Source of the DNA: RGIG3009 sp045653425
Lineage (GTDB): Bacteria > Bacillota > Clostridia > Oscillospirales > Acutalibacteraceae
Length of the DNA stretch: 64,000 nt
Assembly: GCA_045653425.1 (NCBI GenBank)
Contig: JAZOLU010000008.1
Coordinates: 18,968-82,967, forward strand
Direction of reading: 5' to 3'
This document shows, one piece after another, positions 36,632 through 45,892 of this stretch. The position numbers and the translations under genes were made by a program. Every line of letters begins with the position of its first letter. Position 1 is the stretch's first letter. The notes below the pieces were generated by a model that saw only the letters and a program-made list of their open reading frames with translations, was not told where the DNA came from and made no database searches.

Positions 36632-36802
36632 AACGGCACCCCCGAAACAACTATATCGGTGTGCCGCTTTTTTTATGACAAGCCGCGGGGGACGAGCATA
36701 CATTAACAATATAAGGGGTGTGAATTACGGTGTGGCCGGATTAGAACGCCGCTGTTCGGGGTACACTAGTGGTGCAAACAGAGAAGGAAAGGGTCGAGAG
36801 AT

Positions 36803-37177
36803 ATGCATACAGTTCGTCGCGGCGATATTTATTATGCGGATTTAAGCCCGGTGGTGGGCTCAGAGCAGGGCGGGATTCGTCCGGTGCTGATTGTGCAAAA
36901 CGATGTAGGGAATCGGTTTAGCCCCACGGTGATTGCCGCCGCCATTACCAGCCAAAAGGATAAAGCGCGACTCCCCACGCATATTCAGGTGAATTCCGCC
37001 GATAGCGGCCTAACAAAAGATTCCATTGTGTTGCTGGAACAAATTCGAACCATTGACAAGCGACGGTTAAAGGAACATATGGGCCGCTTGGACGATTATT
37101 TTATGAATCGCATTGACCAGGCATTGCAAATTAGTTTTGGGTTGGGGACGGATAACACGCATCCGCGCGTTCCGTGA
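36803..37177 (+). CDS. MazF/PemK-type endoribonuclease toxin
   Basis: 124 residues. VRRGDIYYADLSPVVGSEQGGIRPVLIVQND is the conserved MazF/NdoA N-terminus, with the TSQKDKARLPTHI and IRTIDKRRL segments that form the catalytic and dimer surfaces. Such enzymes cut mRNA at short sequence motifs. No antitoxin ORF lies immediately upstream: the divergent neighbour is the DUF47 gene. In Bacillus the antitoxin NdoAI precedes it directly. GGAAAGGG ribosome site. It is followed by a palindromic terminator. Confidence 0.88.
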   Translation: MHTVRRGDIYYADLSPVVGSEQGGIRPVLIVQNDVGNRFSPTVIAAAITSQKDKARLPTHIQVNSADSGLTKDSIVLLEQIRTIDKRRLKEHMGRLDDYFMNRIDQALQISFGLGTDNTHPRVP

Positions 37178-37189
37178 ACCCGTTGTAGT

Positions 37190-37217
37190 TACCGTCGCCG
37201 GCCGGCGACGGTATTTT
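37190..37217 (+). terminator. palindromic terminator after mazF
   Basis: A perfect 24-base palindrome (half site TACCGTCGCCGG) followed by TTTT. Downstream to 37374 the leader region holds one more small hairpin with a TTCG tetraloop near 37222-37247 and is otherwise AT-rich without an ORF. Confidence 0.75.
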
Positions 37218-37374
37218 ACTTGTGTGCCGTTTCGACGGTATTAGCACACGAATGGGTATATACTGGATGTCCACGATAAAAGAATACACCCAAAAAGCAG
37301 GATGATATTTGTTGATATGTAACAAATTTTGTAAAAAATATTTTGTGAAGTTCAATTAAATTACCCAAATCTGC

Positions 37375-37404
37375 TTGACAGTGTGTGGATAAAGTTGGTA
37401 AAAT
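37375..37404 (+). promoter_or_regulatory. glycogen operon promoter
   Basis: TTGACA (37375-37380), 18 bases, TAAAAT (37399-37404) with TGG directly before it (extended -10). Confidence 0.8.
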
Positions 37405-37437
37405 AACAATGAGGCATGGGAAAGGGAGAAAGGACGT

Positions 37438-39363
37438 ATGAGTGAATGTGCCGAAAAAGACCGCTTGCCGTTTGAGCAAGTGTTCTCACAAGAGCAATTT
37501 CGTGCGTATGAGGTGCTGGGTTGCCATGCGTGCGCGGGTGGGTATGTGTTCCGCGTGTGGGCACCGCACGCCTGTTCCGTTTCTCTGGTGGGTGAATTTA
37601 ACGGGTGGAACAGTGCCGCCTTGCCGTTATCCCGTGTGAGCGAGGATGGCATTTGGGAGTGTTTTACCGACCAAGTGCACGAATACGACACCTACAAATA
37701 TTATGTGGTGGGTGCCGACGGCCGCGGCGTTATGAAATCCGACCCGTATGCGTATCATTTTGAAACACGGCCATCCACCGCTTCTCGCGTTTATACGCTG
37801 GAGGGGTATGCGTGGCAGGACGAGGCGTGGCAGAAAGGAAAAGCTAAGCGGCCGTTGTACGATGCGCCGGTGAATATTTACGAAGTACACGCCGGTTCGT
37901 GGAAACGCTATCCCGACGGACACTTCTTTTCGTATGAAAAATTGGCGGAGGAATTGCTTCCGTACGTGTGCAATATGGGGTACACCCATATTGAATTGAT
38001 GCCGCTCACCGAATATCCCTTTGACGGTTCGTGGGGGTATCAGGTTACGGGGTATTATGCACCCACCTCGCGTTACGGCACACCGCACGACCTAATGCGG
38101 TTTGTGGACCGGTGCCATCAGTGCGGTATCGGCGTTATTATGGACTGGGTACCGGGTCACTTTCCCAAGGACGAATACGGGTTGTATCGGTTTGATGGCG
38201 AGGCGTGCTATGAGTACGCCGACCTGCGCAAAGGTGAACACAAACGTTGGGGTACTTGTGTGTTTGACTATGGTCGCCCCGAAGTACGCAGTTTTCTTAT
38301 TTCCAACGCCCTGTTTTGGTTGGAAAAGTACCATATTGACGGTATTCGGGTGGACGCAGTTGCATCGATGTTGTATTTGGATTATGACCGCAACGAGGGC
38401 GAATGGTTGCCCAATTGCCACGGCGGGCGCGAAAACTTGGAAGCCATTGACTTTTTACAAAAACTTAACGAGTCGGTATTCGCGGCGTACCCGCACACTA
38501 TGATGATTGCGGAGGAATCCACGGCGTGGCCGCTGGTGTCTCACCCCACAAGCGAGGGCGGGTTGGGGTTCAATTTCAAATGGAATATGGGTTGGATGAA
38601 CGATATGCTGCGGTATGTGTCGCTGGACCCGTTGTATCGCAGCGGCAATCACAACGCCCTAACGTTTTCGTTCTTTTATGCGTTTTCGGAAAATTTTGTA
38701 TTGCCCATATCGCACGACGAAGTGGTGCACGGCAAATGCTCACTGATTAACAAAATGCCCGGCGAATATCCGCAAAAATTTGCAGGGGTACGCCTGTTTT
38801 TGGCGTATATGATGGCGCATCCCGGCAAAAAACTTACGTTTATGGGCACAGAGTTTGGACAGTTTATTGAATGGAATTACGAACAGGAATTGGACTGGCT
38901 GCTGCTGGATTACCCGGCGCACCGTGAACTGCAACAATTCACTCGCGAACTAAATCATTTTTATCGCCGTACGGCACCGTTGTGGGAAAATGATTTTTCG
39001 TGGGAGGGATTTTCGTGGATTGCCAATGACGATGCGGCGCAAAGTGTGATTGCGTTTCGTCGCATTGACCGTCGCGGCAAAGAAGTGATTGCCGTGTGCA
39101 ATTTCACACCCGTACAACGTGAGGAGTATCGAATTGGTGTGCCGTTTTATGGTGTGTATGAGGAAGTGTTCACCACGGATGCCGCGGTATTTGGCGGCAG
39201 CGGCGTGGCAAATGGTACAGTTACTGCGGCGCAGGTGCCGCTGCACGGATGTGAGCAATCGGTGTCGCTCACTTTACCGCCGCTTGCGGTTGTTTTTCTA
39301 AAATGCAAACGGCGGTTGCCGTTGCCCAAAAGCCATAAAACCACTCAAAAATCAAAGACTTGA
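37438..39363 (+). CDS. glgB: 1,4-alpha-glucan branching enzyme (GH13_9)
   Basis: 641 residues. A CBM48 domain (FRVWAPHACSVSLVGEFNGWN near residue 40) is followed by the GH13 barrel: GYTHIELMPLTEYPFDGSWGYQ, HFPKDEYGLYRFDG, nucleophile Asp in IDGIRVDAVASMLY, acid/base Glu in MMIAEESTAWP and the third Asp in PISHDEVVHGK. It transfers glucan chains to form alpha-1,6 branches of glycogen. GGGAG ribosome site. First gene of glgB-glgC-glgD-glgA, 17 bases before glgC. Confidence 0.96.
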   Translation: MSECAEKDRLPFEQVFSQEQFRAYEVLGCHACAGGYVFRVWAPHACSVSLVGEFNGWNSAALPLSRVSEDGIWECFTDQVHEYDTYKYYVVGADGRGVMKSDPYAYHFETRPSTASRVYTLEGYAWQDEAWQKGKAKRPLYDAPVNIYEVHAGSWKRYPDGHFFSYEKLAEELLPYVCNMGYTHIELMPLTEYPFDGSWGYQVTGYYAPTSRYGTPHDLMRFVDRCHQCGIGVIMDWVPGHFPKDEYGLYRFDGEACYEYADLRKGEHKRWGTCVFDYGRPEVRSFLISNALFWLEKYHIDGIRVDAVASMLYLDYDRNEGEWLPNCHGGRENLEAIDFLQKLNESVFAAYPHTMMIAEESTAWPLVSHPTSEGGLGFNFKWNMGWMNDMLRYVSLDPLYRSGNHNALTFSFFYAFSENFVLPISHDEVVHGKCSLINKMPGEYPQKFAGVRLFLAYMMAHPGKKLTFMGTEFGQFIEWNYEQELDWLLLDYPAHRELQQFTRELNHFYRRTAPLWENDFSWEGFSWIANDDAAQSVIAFRRIDRRGKEVIAVCNFTPVQREEYRIGVPFYGVYEEVFTTDAAVFGGSGVANGTVTAAQVPLHGCEQSVSLTLPPLAVVFLKCKRRLPLPKSHKTTQKSKT

Positions 39364-39379
39364 AGGAGGTCTTTTTTGT

Positions 39380-40597
39380 ATGTTTCGTAAGCAGGAATGT
39401 GTAGCGATGTTGCTGGCGGGAGGACAGGGAAGCCGCTTGTATGCGCTTACCAAAAACGTGGCAAAACCGGCAGTCCCTTATGGCGGCAAGTATCGTATTA
39501 TTGATTTTCCGCTGTCCAACTGTGTTAACTCGGGTATTGAAACCGTGGGCGTACTTACCCAGTATCAGCCGTTGGAACTAAGCGATTATATTGGTTCGGG
39601 GCAGCCGTGGGATTTGGACCGAATGGAAGCGGGGGTGCATTTGTTGCCGCCGTACCAGCGCAACAAGGGCGCAGACTGGTACAAAGGCACCGCCAACGCC
39701 ATTTATCAAAATATGGTATTTATTGAGCGCTACGACCCCGAATACGTGCTGGTGTTATCGGGCGACCATATTTACAAAATGGATTATTCGCAAATGATTG
39801 CGCAACATAAGCACACCAACGCGGACTGCACCATTGCGGTGATTGAGGTGGAACTGTCTGAAGCCAGCCGTTTTGGTATTCTTAACACCAACGAAGATGG
39901 TTCCATTTACGAATTTGACGAAAAGCCCGCCGTGCCCAAGAGCAACTTGGCATCCATGGGCATTTACGTGTTTAATTGGAAAAAGTTAAAGCATTATTTG
40001 GAAGAGGACGAAAAGAACAAGAAATCGCAAAACGATTTTGGCAAAAACGTTTTGCCGGCTATGTTGGCCGCCGGTGAGCGGATGTTTGCTTACCGTTTTG
40101 AAGGGTACTGGAAAGACGTAGGAACCATTGATAGTTTGTGGGAAGCCAATATGGATTTGCTGAACCCCAAAGTACCGCTGGATTTATCAGATGATACGTG
40201 GCGCATTTATTCCCGCACACCGGGACTGCCGCCGCATCATCTCGGTCCTACCGCCGCCGTGCAGAATAGTATGATATCGCAAGGCGGCAACATACACGGT
40301 CGGGTGGAATCCTCGCTTTTGTTTGCGGGTGTAACCATAGAGGAGGGCGCACAGGTGCGCGATTCCATTATTATGCCGGGCGTAACGGTAGAACGCGGCG
40401 CGGTAGTACAATATGCCATTGTAGCAGAGGACGCCCGCATCGGTGCAAACGCCGTGGTGGGTGAACTGCCGGAGGAGGTCGCCTCGCTGGATAACTGGGG
40501 TGTGGCGGTGGTTGCCTCCGGTGTAACGGTGGAAGCAGGTTGTCGGGTGCCGGCCAAAGCGATGATTGACAGCGATGTAAAAAAGGAGGAAGCGTGA
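39380..40597 (+). CDS. glgC: glucose-1-phosphate adenylyltransferase, catalytic subunit
   Basis: 405 residues. The nucleotidyltransferase motif AMLLAGGQGSRLYALTKNVAKPAVPYGGKYRIIDF, the GTANAIYQN site and LSGDHIYKMDY are complete, so this is the active ADP-glucose-forming subunit. A left-handed beta-helix follows (from about residue 285, with VEERGA-type repeats). ADP-glucose is the donor for glgA. GGAGG ribosome site. The regulatory partner glgD starts one base after its stop. Confidence 0.96.
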   Translation: MFRKQECVAMLLAGGQGSRLYALTKNVAKPAVPYGGKYRIIDFPLSNCVNSGIETVGVLTQYQPLELSDYIGSGQPWDLDRMEAGVHLLPPYQRNKGADWYKGTANAIYQNMVFIERYDPEYVLVLSGDHIYKMDYSQMIAQHKHTNADCTIAVIEVELSEASRFGILNTNEDGSIYEFDEKPAVPKSNLASMGIYVFNWKKLKHYLEEDEKNKKSQNDFGKNVLPAMLAAGERMFAYRFEGYWKDVGTIDSLWEANMDLLNPKVPLDLSDDTWRIYSRTPGLPPHHLGPTAAVQNSMISQGGNIHGRVESSLLFAGVTIEEGAQVRDSIIMPGVTVERGAVVQYAIVAEDARIGANAVVGELPEEVASLDNWGVAVVASGVTVEAGCRVPAKAMIDSDVKKEEA

Positions 40598-40598
40598 G

Positions 40599-41711
40599 AT
40601 GCGTTATCATACCACACTCGGTTTGTTGTTTTCCAATATGCACGACGATGTCTTGCCGGAATTCACCGGCATTCGCGCCATTGGTTCGGTACCGTTTGGC
40701 GGGCGATATCGGTTAATTGATTTTGCGCTGTCCAACTTGGTTAACGCCGGTGTTTCTAAGGTAGGCGTTGTTACCAAAAGCAACTACCAATCGTTAATGG
40801 ACCACTTGGGCTCGGGGAAATCGTGGGATTTATCGCGAAAAACGGAGGGGTTGTATTTTCTGCCGCCGTTTGGTGCAGGGGAGGCGGATTACGATGGGCG
40901 CATCTCCTCGCTTTCGGGGATTATGCCGTTTTTACGCAATTCCAAAGAGGAATACGTTATCTTATCCGACTGTCATTTTGTGGGCAACATCGATTACCGC
41001 CGCTTGATTGACGCACACGTGGAGAGCGGGGCGGAGATTACCATAGCGTGTTGCAGCGGTGAATTGCCGCGCAATATGGCATCGCCGGTGATAATTGCCG
41101 ACGAGAGCGGGCGTATTGAGGATATGATTATTACCGACCACGCCGACGGCAGTGTGACTTACGGTTTGGGGTTGTACATTTTGTCGCGCCAATTGCTGAT
41201 GCAGCTTGTAGACAGTGCCGTGAGCCGCAATTTGCGCAGTTTTGAATGGGATATTTTGCAACGCAACGTGGCAACACATCGCTTTTATGCATACCACGTA
41301 CCGGAATATACACAAGTGATTTCATCGTTGGAAAGCTATTTTCAAGCCAACTATGCACTGTTGGATGCCGCAGTACGCGAAAAGTTGTTTGTGAGTAGCC
41401 GTCCCATTTACACCAAGGTGCGCGATTGTGCGCCCGCTTTGTACGGTCTGCACGCCGAGGTAACCGATTCGCTGATTGCCGACGGTTGTAAAATTGAGGG
41501 CACCGTACGCAATTCCATTTTGTTCCGCAACGTGCGTGTAGCGCGTGATGCGGTGGTGGACCATTGCATTTTAATGCAGGGCAGTATGATTGGTGCGGGC
41601 AGTCATTTGGATTATGTCATTACGGATAAATACGTGTGTGTGCGTGATAGACGGTCACTGCAAGGGTGTGACGGGTATCCCGTAACGGTTCGCAAAAACA
41701 CGATGGTATAA
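40599..41711 (+). CDS. glgD: GlgD, regulatory ADP-glucose pyrophosphorylase subunit
   Basis: 370 residues, homologous to GlgC but the N-terminal catalytic loop is degenerate: LLFSNMHDDVLPEFTGIRAIGSVPFGGRYRLIDF replaces the GGxGxRL motif. This is what defines GlgD in Firmicutes, where it pairs with GlgC to raise activity. AGGAGGAAGC stands before the ATG. The stop codon of glgD overlaps an in-frame ATG of glgA at 41711, but the better glgA start is at 41735. Confidence 0.94.
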   Translation: MRYHTTLGLLFSNMHDDVLPEFTGIRAIGSVPFGGRYRLIDFALSNLVNAGVSKVGVVTKSNYQSLMDHLGSGKSWDLSRKTEGLYFLPPFGAGEADYDGRISSLSGIMPFLRNSKEEYVILSDCHFVGNIDYRRLIDAHVESGAEITIACCSGELPRNMASPVIIADESGRIEDMIITDHADGSVTYGLGLYILSRQLLMQLVDSAVSRNLRSFEWDILQRNVATHRFYAYHVPEYTQVISSLESYFQANYALLDAAVREKLFVSSRPIYTKVRDCAPALYGLHAEVTDSLIADGCKIEGTVRNSILFRNVRVARDAVVDHCILMQGSMIGAGSHLDYVITDKYVCVRDRRSLQGCDGYPVTVRKNTMV

Positions 41712-41734
41712 TGTTAGCGGAGGGAGGAAGAAAA

Positions 41735-43159
41735 ATGAAGGTATTGTACGCAACCAGCGAAGCGCATCCGTTTGCCGCCTCCGGTGGATTGGCGGATGTA
41801 GCCGGTTCTTTGCCCCGCGCATTGCGCACCCGCTTGGTGGGGTGCCGCGTGGTGATGCCGCTATACGAAGCCGTGCCGCAGGAATTGCGGGAGGGTATGA
41901 CCTTTCTTACCAGTTTTTCGGTACCGGTGGCGTGGCGCCGTCAATATTGCGGTGTGTTTGAGGCAAAGCATAATGGGGTTATTTACTATTTGTTGGATAA
42001 TCAGTATTATTTTAAGCGTCCCGGTTTGTACGGGCATTACGACGATGCGGAACGGTTTGCCTTTTTCTCTCGCGCGGTGTTGGAGATGTTGCAGTATATT
42101 GATTTTAAGCCGGACATTTTGCACGCCAACGATTGGCAGTGTGCTTTAATCCCCACGTATCACACACTGTTTTACGCGCAATCAGAACCGTACCGTTCTA
42201 TGAAAACGGTGTACACCATTCATAACATTCAGTACCAGGGCAAATACGGGCTGGAAATTATGGAAGACGTGTTCGGTCTGCCGGCGGAAGCACGCGATTT
42301 TGTGGAGCAAGATGGGTGTCTTAACTTGATGAAAGCGGGTATTGAGGCGGCTAACCGAGTAACCACCGTGAGCAATACCTATGCCAAAGAGATTTTGGAC
42401 CCGTGGTATTCGCATGGACTGGATTCCATTTTGAAACTGCGCGAATGGAAGTTGTCGGGTATTCTTAACGGGATTGACACCGTGGCGTACAATCCGGAAA
42501 CCGACCCGGCTTTGTACGCCCCGTATTCGGCAGAGGATATTTCCGGCAAAGCGGAAAACAAACGTGCCTTGCAGGAACGGCTGGGTTTACCGGTGCGTTC
42601 GGATGTGCCGCTTATCGGTATGGTCAGCCGCTTGGCATCGCACAAGGGGTTCGACTTGGTAAAGCACGTGCAGGAGCAGTTGTTGCAAGAGGATGTGCAA
42701 ATGGTTATTCTGGGTTCGGGCGAATGGACGTACGAAACCTTTTTCCGCGAAATGCAGGGAAAATATCCGCAAAAATTCAGTTTTTGCTCCGGTTTTGTGC
42801 CGGAATTGGCGCAAAAAATTTATGCAGCATCGGATTTGTTCTTAATGCCATCACAAAGCGAACCGTGTGGGTTATCGCAAATGATAGCGTGTCGCTACGG
42901 GGCAGTCCCCATTGTGCGGGAAACCGGCGGGCTCAAAGATTCTATCCACGATTTGGGCGACGGCGAAGGCAATGGGTTTACGTTCCAAACTTACAATGCC
43001 GACGATATGCTGCACGCCATTCACCGTGGCTTGGGGGCGTACCATAACAAGTTGCATTGGGGTGGCATTGTGAAACGTGCCATGCAGTGCGATTTCAGTT
43101 GGGGCCGCTCGGCAAACGAGTACATTCGTTTGTACAAATCACTGTTAAAAGAAGAATAA
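41735..43159 (+). CDS. glgA: glycogen synthase (GT5)
   Basis: 474 residues. MKVLYATSEAHPFAASGGLADV holds the KxGGL-like acceptor/donor loop (here SGGLADV). VYTIHNIQYQGKYG, GILNGIDTVAYNP and the C-terminal GT-B site PSQSEPCGLSQMIACRYG are clear. It extends alpha-1,4 glucan from ADP-glucose. GGGAGGAAG is 4-5 bases from the chosen ATG 41735; the frame start at 41711 overlaps that ribosome site. Last gene of the operon, followed by a terminator. Confidence 0.95.
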   Translation: MKVLYATSEAHPFAASGGLADVAGSLPRALRTRLVGCRVVMPLYEAVPQELREGMTFLTSFSVPVAWRRQYCGVFEAKHNGVIYYLLDNQYYFKRPGLYGHYDDAERFAFFSRAVLEMLQYIDFKPDILHANDWQCALIPTYHTLFYAQSEPYRSMKTVYTIHNIQYQGKYGLEIMEDVFGLPAEARDFVEQDGCLNLMKAGIEAANRVTTVSNTYAKEILDPWYSHGLDSILKLREWKLSGILNGIDTVAYNPETDPALYAPYSAEDISGKAENKRALQERLGLPVRSDVPLIGMVSRLASHKGFDLVKHVQEQLLQEDVQMVILGSGEWTYETFFREMQGKYPQKFSFCSGFVPELAQKIYAASDLFLMPSQSEPCGLSQMIACRYGAVPIVRETGGLKDSIHDLGDGEGNGFTFQTYNADDMLHAIHRGLGAYHNKLHWGGIVKRAMQCDFSWGRSANEYIRLYKSLLKEE

Positions 43160-43166
43160 GTAGCGC

Positions 43167-43199
43167 AAAAAACGGAGTGAGGCCATCACTCCGTTTTTT
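43167..43199 (+). terminator. glycogen operon terminator
   Basis: 14-base stem AAAAAACGGAGTGA, loop GGCCA, ending in T6. Confidence 0.93.
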
Positions 43200-43222
43200 G
43201 TGAGAGAAATGTGTAGGAAAGG

Positions 43223-43251
43223 TTGAAAACTGTCGCAGAATTCGGTATAAT
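43223..43251 (+). promoter_or_regulatory. promoter of the glycosyltransferase gene
   Basis: TTGAAA (43223-43228), 17 bases, TATAAT (43246-43251). Confidence 0.82.
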
Positions 43252-43271
43252 CAAATACAAGAGGTGGAAGT

Positions 43272-44333
43272 ATGGAAGTAAATGGTCAGGTATGTGTGAT
43301 TATACCTTCGCTTAATCCCGATGAAAAGTTGTTACAGTTGCTGGGCGACTTGCGTGCTGCGCAGTTTGAACACATTGTGTTGGTGAACGACGGCAGCGCA
43401 CCGGAGTACGACTGTTTCTTTGAAGAAGCACGTACAACCTATGGCTGCACAGTGCTGAAACACGCGGTGAATCAGGGAAAAGGCCGTGCTATGAAAACGG
43501 CGTTTCATCACCTGTTATGCGCCCAAACGCCGTGTGCGGCGGCAGTGGCGGTGGATGCAGATGGCCAGCACCGCGTGGCAGATATTCAGGCCGTGGCGGC
43601 ACAAACACTGGCGCACCCTGAATCGTTAATTATGGGATGTCGCGATTTTAGCAGTAAACAAACCGATATTCCCGCGCGCAGTCGGTTCGGCAACGTGTTA
43701 ACCAGTCGGTTGTTGCGGTTGTTGTGCGGTATCACTCTGTCGGACACACAAACCGGCTTGCGCGGCTTTTCCGCGCCGCTAATGCGGCGGTTCCTCGCCA
43801 CTAAGGGCGAGCGGTATGAGTTTGAGATGAATATGATTTTGGATGCCAAATCTTCCTCCATCCCCTTAATAGAGGTGCCCATAGAAACGGTATATATTGA
43901 GGATAATCGCTCCTCGCATTTTAACCCGTTAGTCGATTCCCTACGCATTTATGCCGTGTTTGCCAAGTTTTTGGCAGCATCACTGTCCTCGTTTGCGGTG
44001 GATATGCTGCTATACACCTTGTTTTACAAACTGTTTGCCGGCGTGGCGGAAAAAGAACTGGCGATCATTATTGCCGTGTATGCGGCGCGGGTGCTTTCTT
44101 CACTGTTTAACTACACCGTTAACCGCAACGGCGTGTTCAAAAGCCATGCCGGTGGCGGCAGCATCGTGCGGTATGCGGTATTGTGCGTGGCGCAAGTTAC
44201 CGTATCGGCTTTTGCAACCAGCACGTTGTTTGCACTCACAGGGTGGGGACAAACGTTCTGGAAACTGGTCGTAGACATTATACTGTTTTTGGTTAGTTTC
44301 CGCATCCAGCGTGGTTGGGTGTTTCGGACATAA
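43272..44333 (+). CDS. family 2 glycosyltransferase fused to a GtrA-like membrane domain
   Basis: 353 residues. The N-terminal GT2 domain (about 1-220) has VIIPSLNPDEK, HIVLVNDGSAPEY, AVAVDADGQH (the DxD metal site) and DTQTGLRGFSA, resembling dolichol/undecaprenyl-phosphate sugar transferases. The C-terminal 120 residues have four hydrophobic helices with the GtrA pattern VLSSLFNYTVNRNGVF. Such fusions make and flip lipid-linked sugars for wall or surface polymer glycosylation. AGAGGTG precedes the ATG. Monocistronic. Confidence 0.87.
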   Translation: MEVNGQVCVIIPSLNPDEKLLQLLGDLRAAQFEHIVLVNDGSAPEYDCFFEEARTTYGCTVLKHAVNQGKGRAMKTAFHHLLCAQTPCAAAVAVDADGQHRVADIQAVAAQTLAHPESLIMGCRDFSSKQTDIPARSRFGNVLTSRLLRLLCGITLSDTQTGLRGFSAPLMRRFLATKGERYEFEMNMILDAKSSSIPLIEVPIETVYIEDNRSSHFNPLVDSLRIYAVFAKFLAASLSSFAVDMLLYTLFYKLFAGVAEKELAIIIAVYAARVLSSLFNYTVNRNGVFKSHAGGGSIVRYAVLCVAQVTVSAFATSTLFALTGWGQTFWKLVVDIILFLVSFRIQRGWVFRT

Positions 44334-44342
44334 GAAGAACCC

Positions 44343-44433
44343 GACCCGCCGGTTGCAATTAAAATTGCGGGCGGGTACCCCGGAACCTTGTTGCTTTCGC
44401 AATAAAACGCCCGTCCGGTTGGACGGGCATTTT
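44343..44433. terminator. two hairpins between convergent genes
   Basis: A long imperfect hairpin at 44343-44376 (ACCCGCC arm) is followed by GCCCGTCC-GGTT-GGACGGGC at 44409-44428 with AAAA before and ATTTTG after, so it can end transcripts in both directions. Confidence 0.75.
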
Positions 44434-44440
44434 GTGAGCA

Positions 44441-45109
44441 TTATATGTTTCCCAATCGGTTTTCCGCGCTTTTTAACAAAGCGAGTAGTGAAGCGGAAAA
44501 AAGCGGATATACTTTGGTTAGTTCTTTGGGCGACAGGGCAGGGACTTTGCTGTGTTGCAAAGCTTCGGGTGCCAGCAACGTAATGCGTGCAGCACCAACG
44601 CTCATTGCTCCGGCGGCGGCGGGCTGGTATAGTTTTTTCGGCACGTCAAACAGAGCGGCGGGATTGCGGTTATCCGCCCCGTATAACGCACGGAACACGG
44701 TGTAAACGGCTAAATTCAAGTATGCGGTTACTTCGGTGGTCAAATCTTTGCTGTCGTACCGTTGCAGCAATCCAAACAACAGGTTTACGGCATTAAGTAT
44801 CAGTTTTTTGTTCAGTATCGGCAAAGTGCTGCCCGTGACCTGGTCCTCGTTGGCGTCACCCTCCGGTATTTCCTCCACAGAAATGGTGGCACCGGATTTG
44901 TCTGCGGTACGTCCCAGCAGATAATCACAAGAAACGCCGTAAAAATCCGCTACGCGCACCACAAACTCCAACCCGCATTCGCGGATACCGCGTTCGTAGT
45001 GAGAAAGCAGTGCCTGTGAAATTTTGAGCGAGGCAGCTGCCTCCTTTTGGCTGATGCCGCGCTCCTTGCGCAGCAATGTCAGCACACGGTGAAACGATGT
45101 GGTTACCAT
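44441..45109 (-). CDS. XRE-family transcriptional regulator with C-terminal helical domain
   Basis: 222 residues. Residues 5-65 form a classical HTH_3 domain: LRKERGISQKEAAASLKISQALLSHYERGI, then CGLEFVVRVADFYGVSCDYLLGR. The remaining 150 residues are helical with no family I recognise, and could bind a ligand or another protein. It has a good promoter on the minus strand and lies alone, divergent from a phosphatase gene. The target genes are unknown. Confidence 0.85.
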   Translation of the reverse strand: MVTTSFHRVLTLLRKERGISQKEAAASLKISQALLSHYERGIRECGLEFVVRVADFYGVSCDYLLGRTADKSGATISVEEIPEGDANEDQVTGSTLPILNKKLILNAVNLLFGLLQRYDSKDLTTEVTAYLNLAVYTVFRALYGADNRNPAALFDVPKKLYQPAAAGAMSVGAARITLLAPEALQHSKVPALSPKELTKVYPLFSASLLALLKSAENRLGNI

Positions 45110-45164
45110 AGCGATTCTCCTATGAAACGGGCGAAAACGCCCGAAATTATACAGTGCGTTTTCG

Positions 45165-45193
45165 ATTATAACTCAAATGTTACAATTTGTAAA
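45165..45193 (-). promoter_or_regulatory. promoter of the XRE regulator
   Basis: Minus strand TTTACA (45188-45193), 17 bases, TATAAT (45165-45170). A second TATAAT lies on the minus strand near 45147-45152. Confidence 0.7.
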
Positions 45194-45225
45194 CCCCAAA
45201 ATGTCGGTTTTGAAAGGGAATTTTT

Positions 45226-45849
45226 ATGAAAAGTTACAAAATTCATCTCATTCGGCACGGATTAACGGAGGCAAATGAGAAGGGATTGTATATCGGATTG
45301 ACGGATTTGCCGTTGTCTGCGCGGGGCCTGCGAGACTTGTTGGATAAAAAAGAGGAAGCGGATTATCCCACCGCCACGCGGTTTTACACCAGCCCGCTTA
45401 CGCGTTGCCGACAAACGTTGGAGGTGTTGTATCCCGGTTGTCAACCGGAGGTGATTGCGGGGCTGGCGGAGTGTGATTTTGGCAAATGGGATGGGCGTAG
45501 TGCGGCGGACTTGCAAAATGACGAAGCGTTCTGCCGCTGGATTTCGGGTGAGGAGAAGCGTATTCCCGACGGTGAGGATACCGAGGTATTTCAACAACGG
45601 GTTATGGCTGCTTTTGAATCGCTGGTGGAGGATGTGATGCGGCACGGCGACAGTGATACAGTGGTGTGTACACACGGCGGCGTTATTATGCTGATAATGG
45701 CGGCCTATGCCTTGCCGCGTGCGGATATTTCCGCCTGGGGGACAGAAAGCGGATGCGGGTTTACCTTGCGCATTACGCCAAGTTTATGGATGCGTGAACC
45801 GGTAGCGGAGGCCATTGGTTACGTGCCGCTGGTGCCGGTAACAGAATAA
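45226..45849 (+). CDS. histidine phosphatase family protein
   Basis: 207 residues. IHLIRHGLTEANEKGLYIGLTDLPLS holds the RHG phospho-histidine motif. FYTSPLTRCRQTLEVLYPG, GLAECDFGKWDGRS and VVCTHGGVIMLI (second catalytic His) complete the branch-1 active site. Members include phosphoglycerate mutase-like and alpha-ribazole phosphatase (CobC) enzymes; the absence of cobalamin genes nearby argues against naming it CobC. GGGAA ribosome site. Confidence 0.88.
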   Translation: MKSYKIHLIRHGLTEANEKGLYIGLTDLPLSARGLRDLLDKKEEADYPTATRFYTSPLTRCRQTLEVLYPGCQPEVIAGLAECDFGKWDGRSAADLQNDEAFCRWISGEEKRIPDGEDTEVFQQRVMAAFESLVEDVMRHGDSDTVVCTHGGVIMLIMAAYALPRADISAWGTESGCGFTLRITPSLWMREPVAEAIGYVPLVPVTE

Positions 45850-45861
45850 TCATAAAAAGCA

Positions 45862-45891
45862 ACCGCCCGATGTGAACTCACATCGGGCGGT
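45862..45891 (-). terminator. terminator of the 6S-like RNA
   Basis: 14-base perfect stem ACCGCCCGATGTGA with a 2-base tip. On the minus strand it is followed by TGCTTTTTATG. It may also stop plus-strand read-through from the phosphatase gene. Confidence 0.8.
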
Positions 45892-45892
45892 A

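Noticed and set aside
40599..41711. glgD as a second active glgC
   Set aside because: The catalytic GGxGxRL loop is replaced by a degenerate segment, so it is read as the regulatory GlgD subunit.
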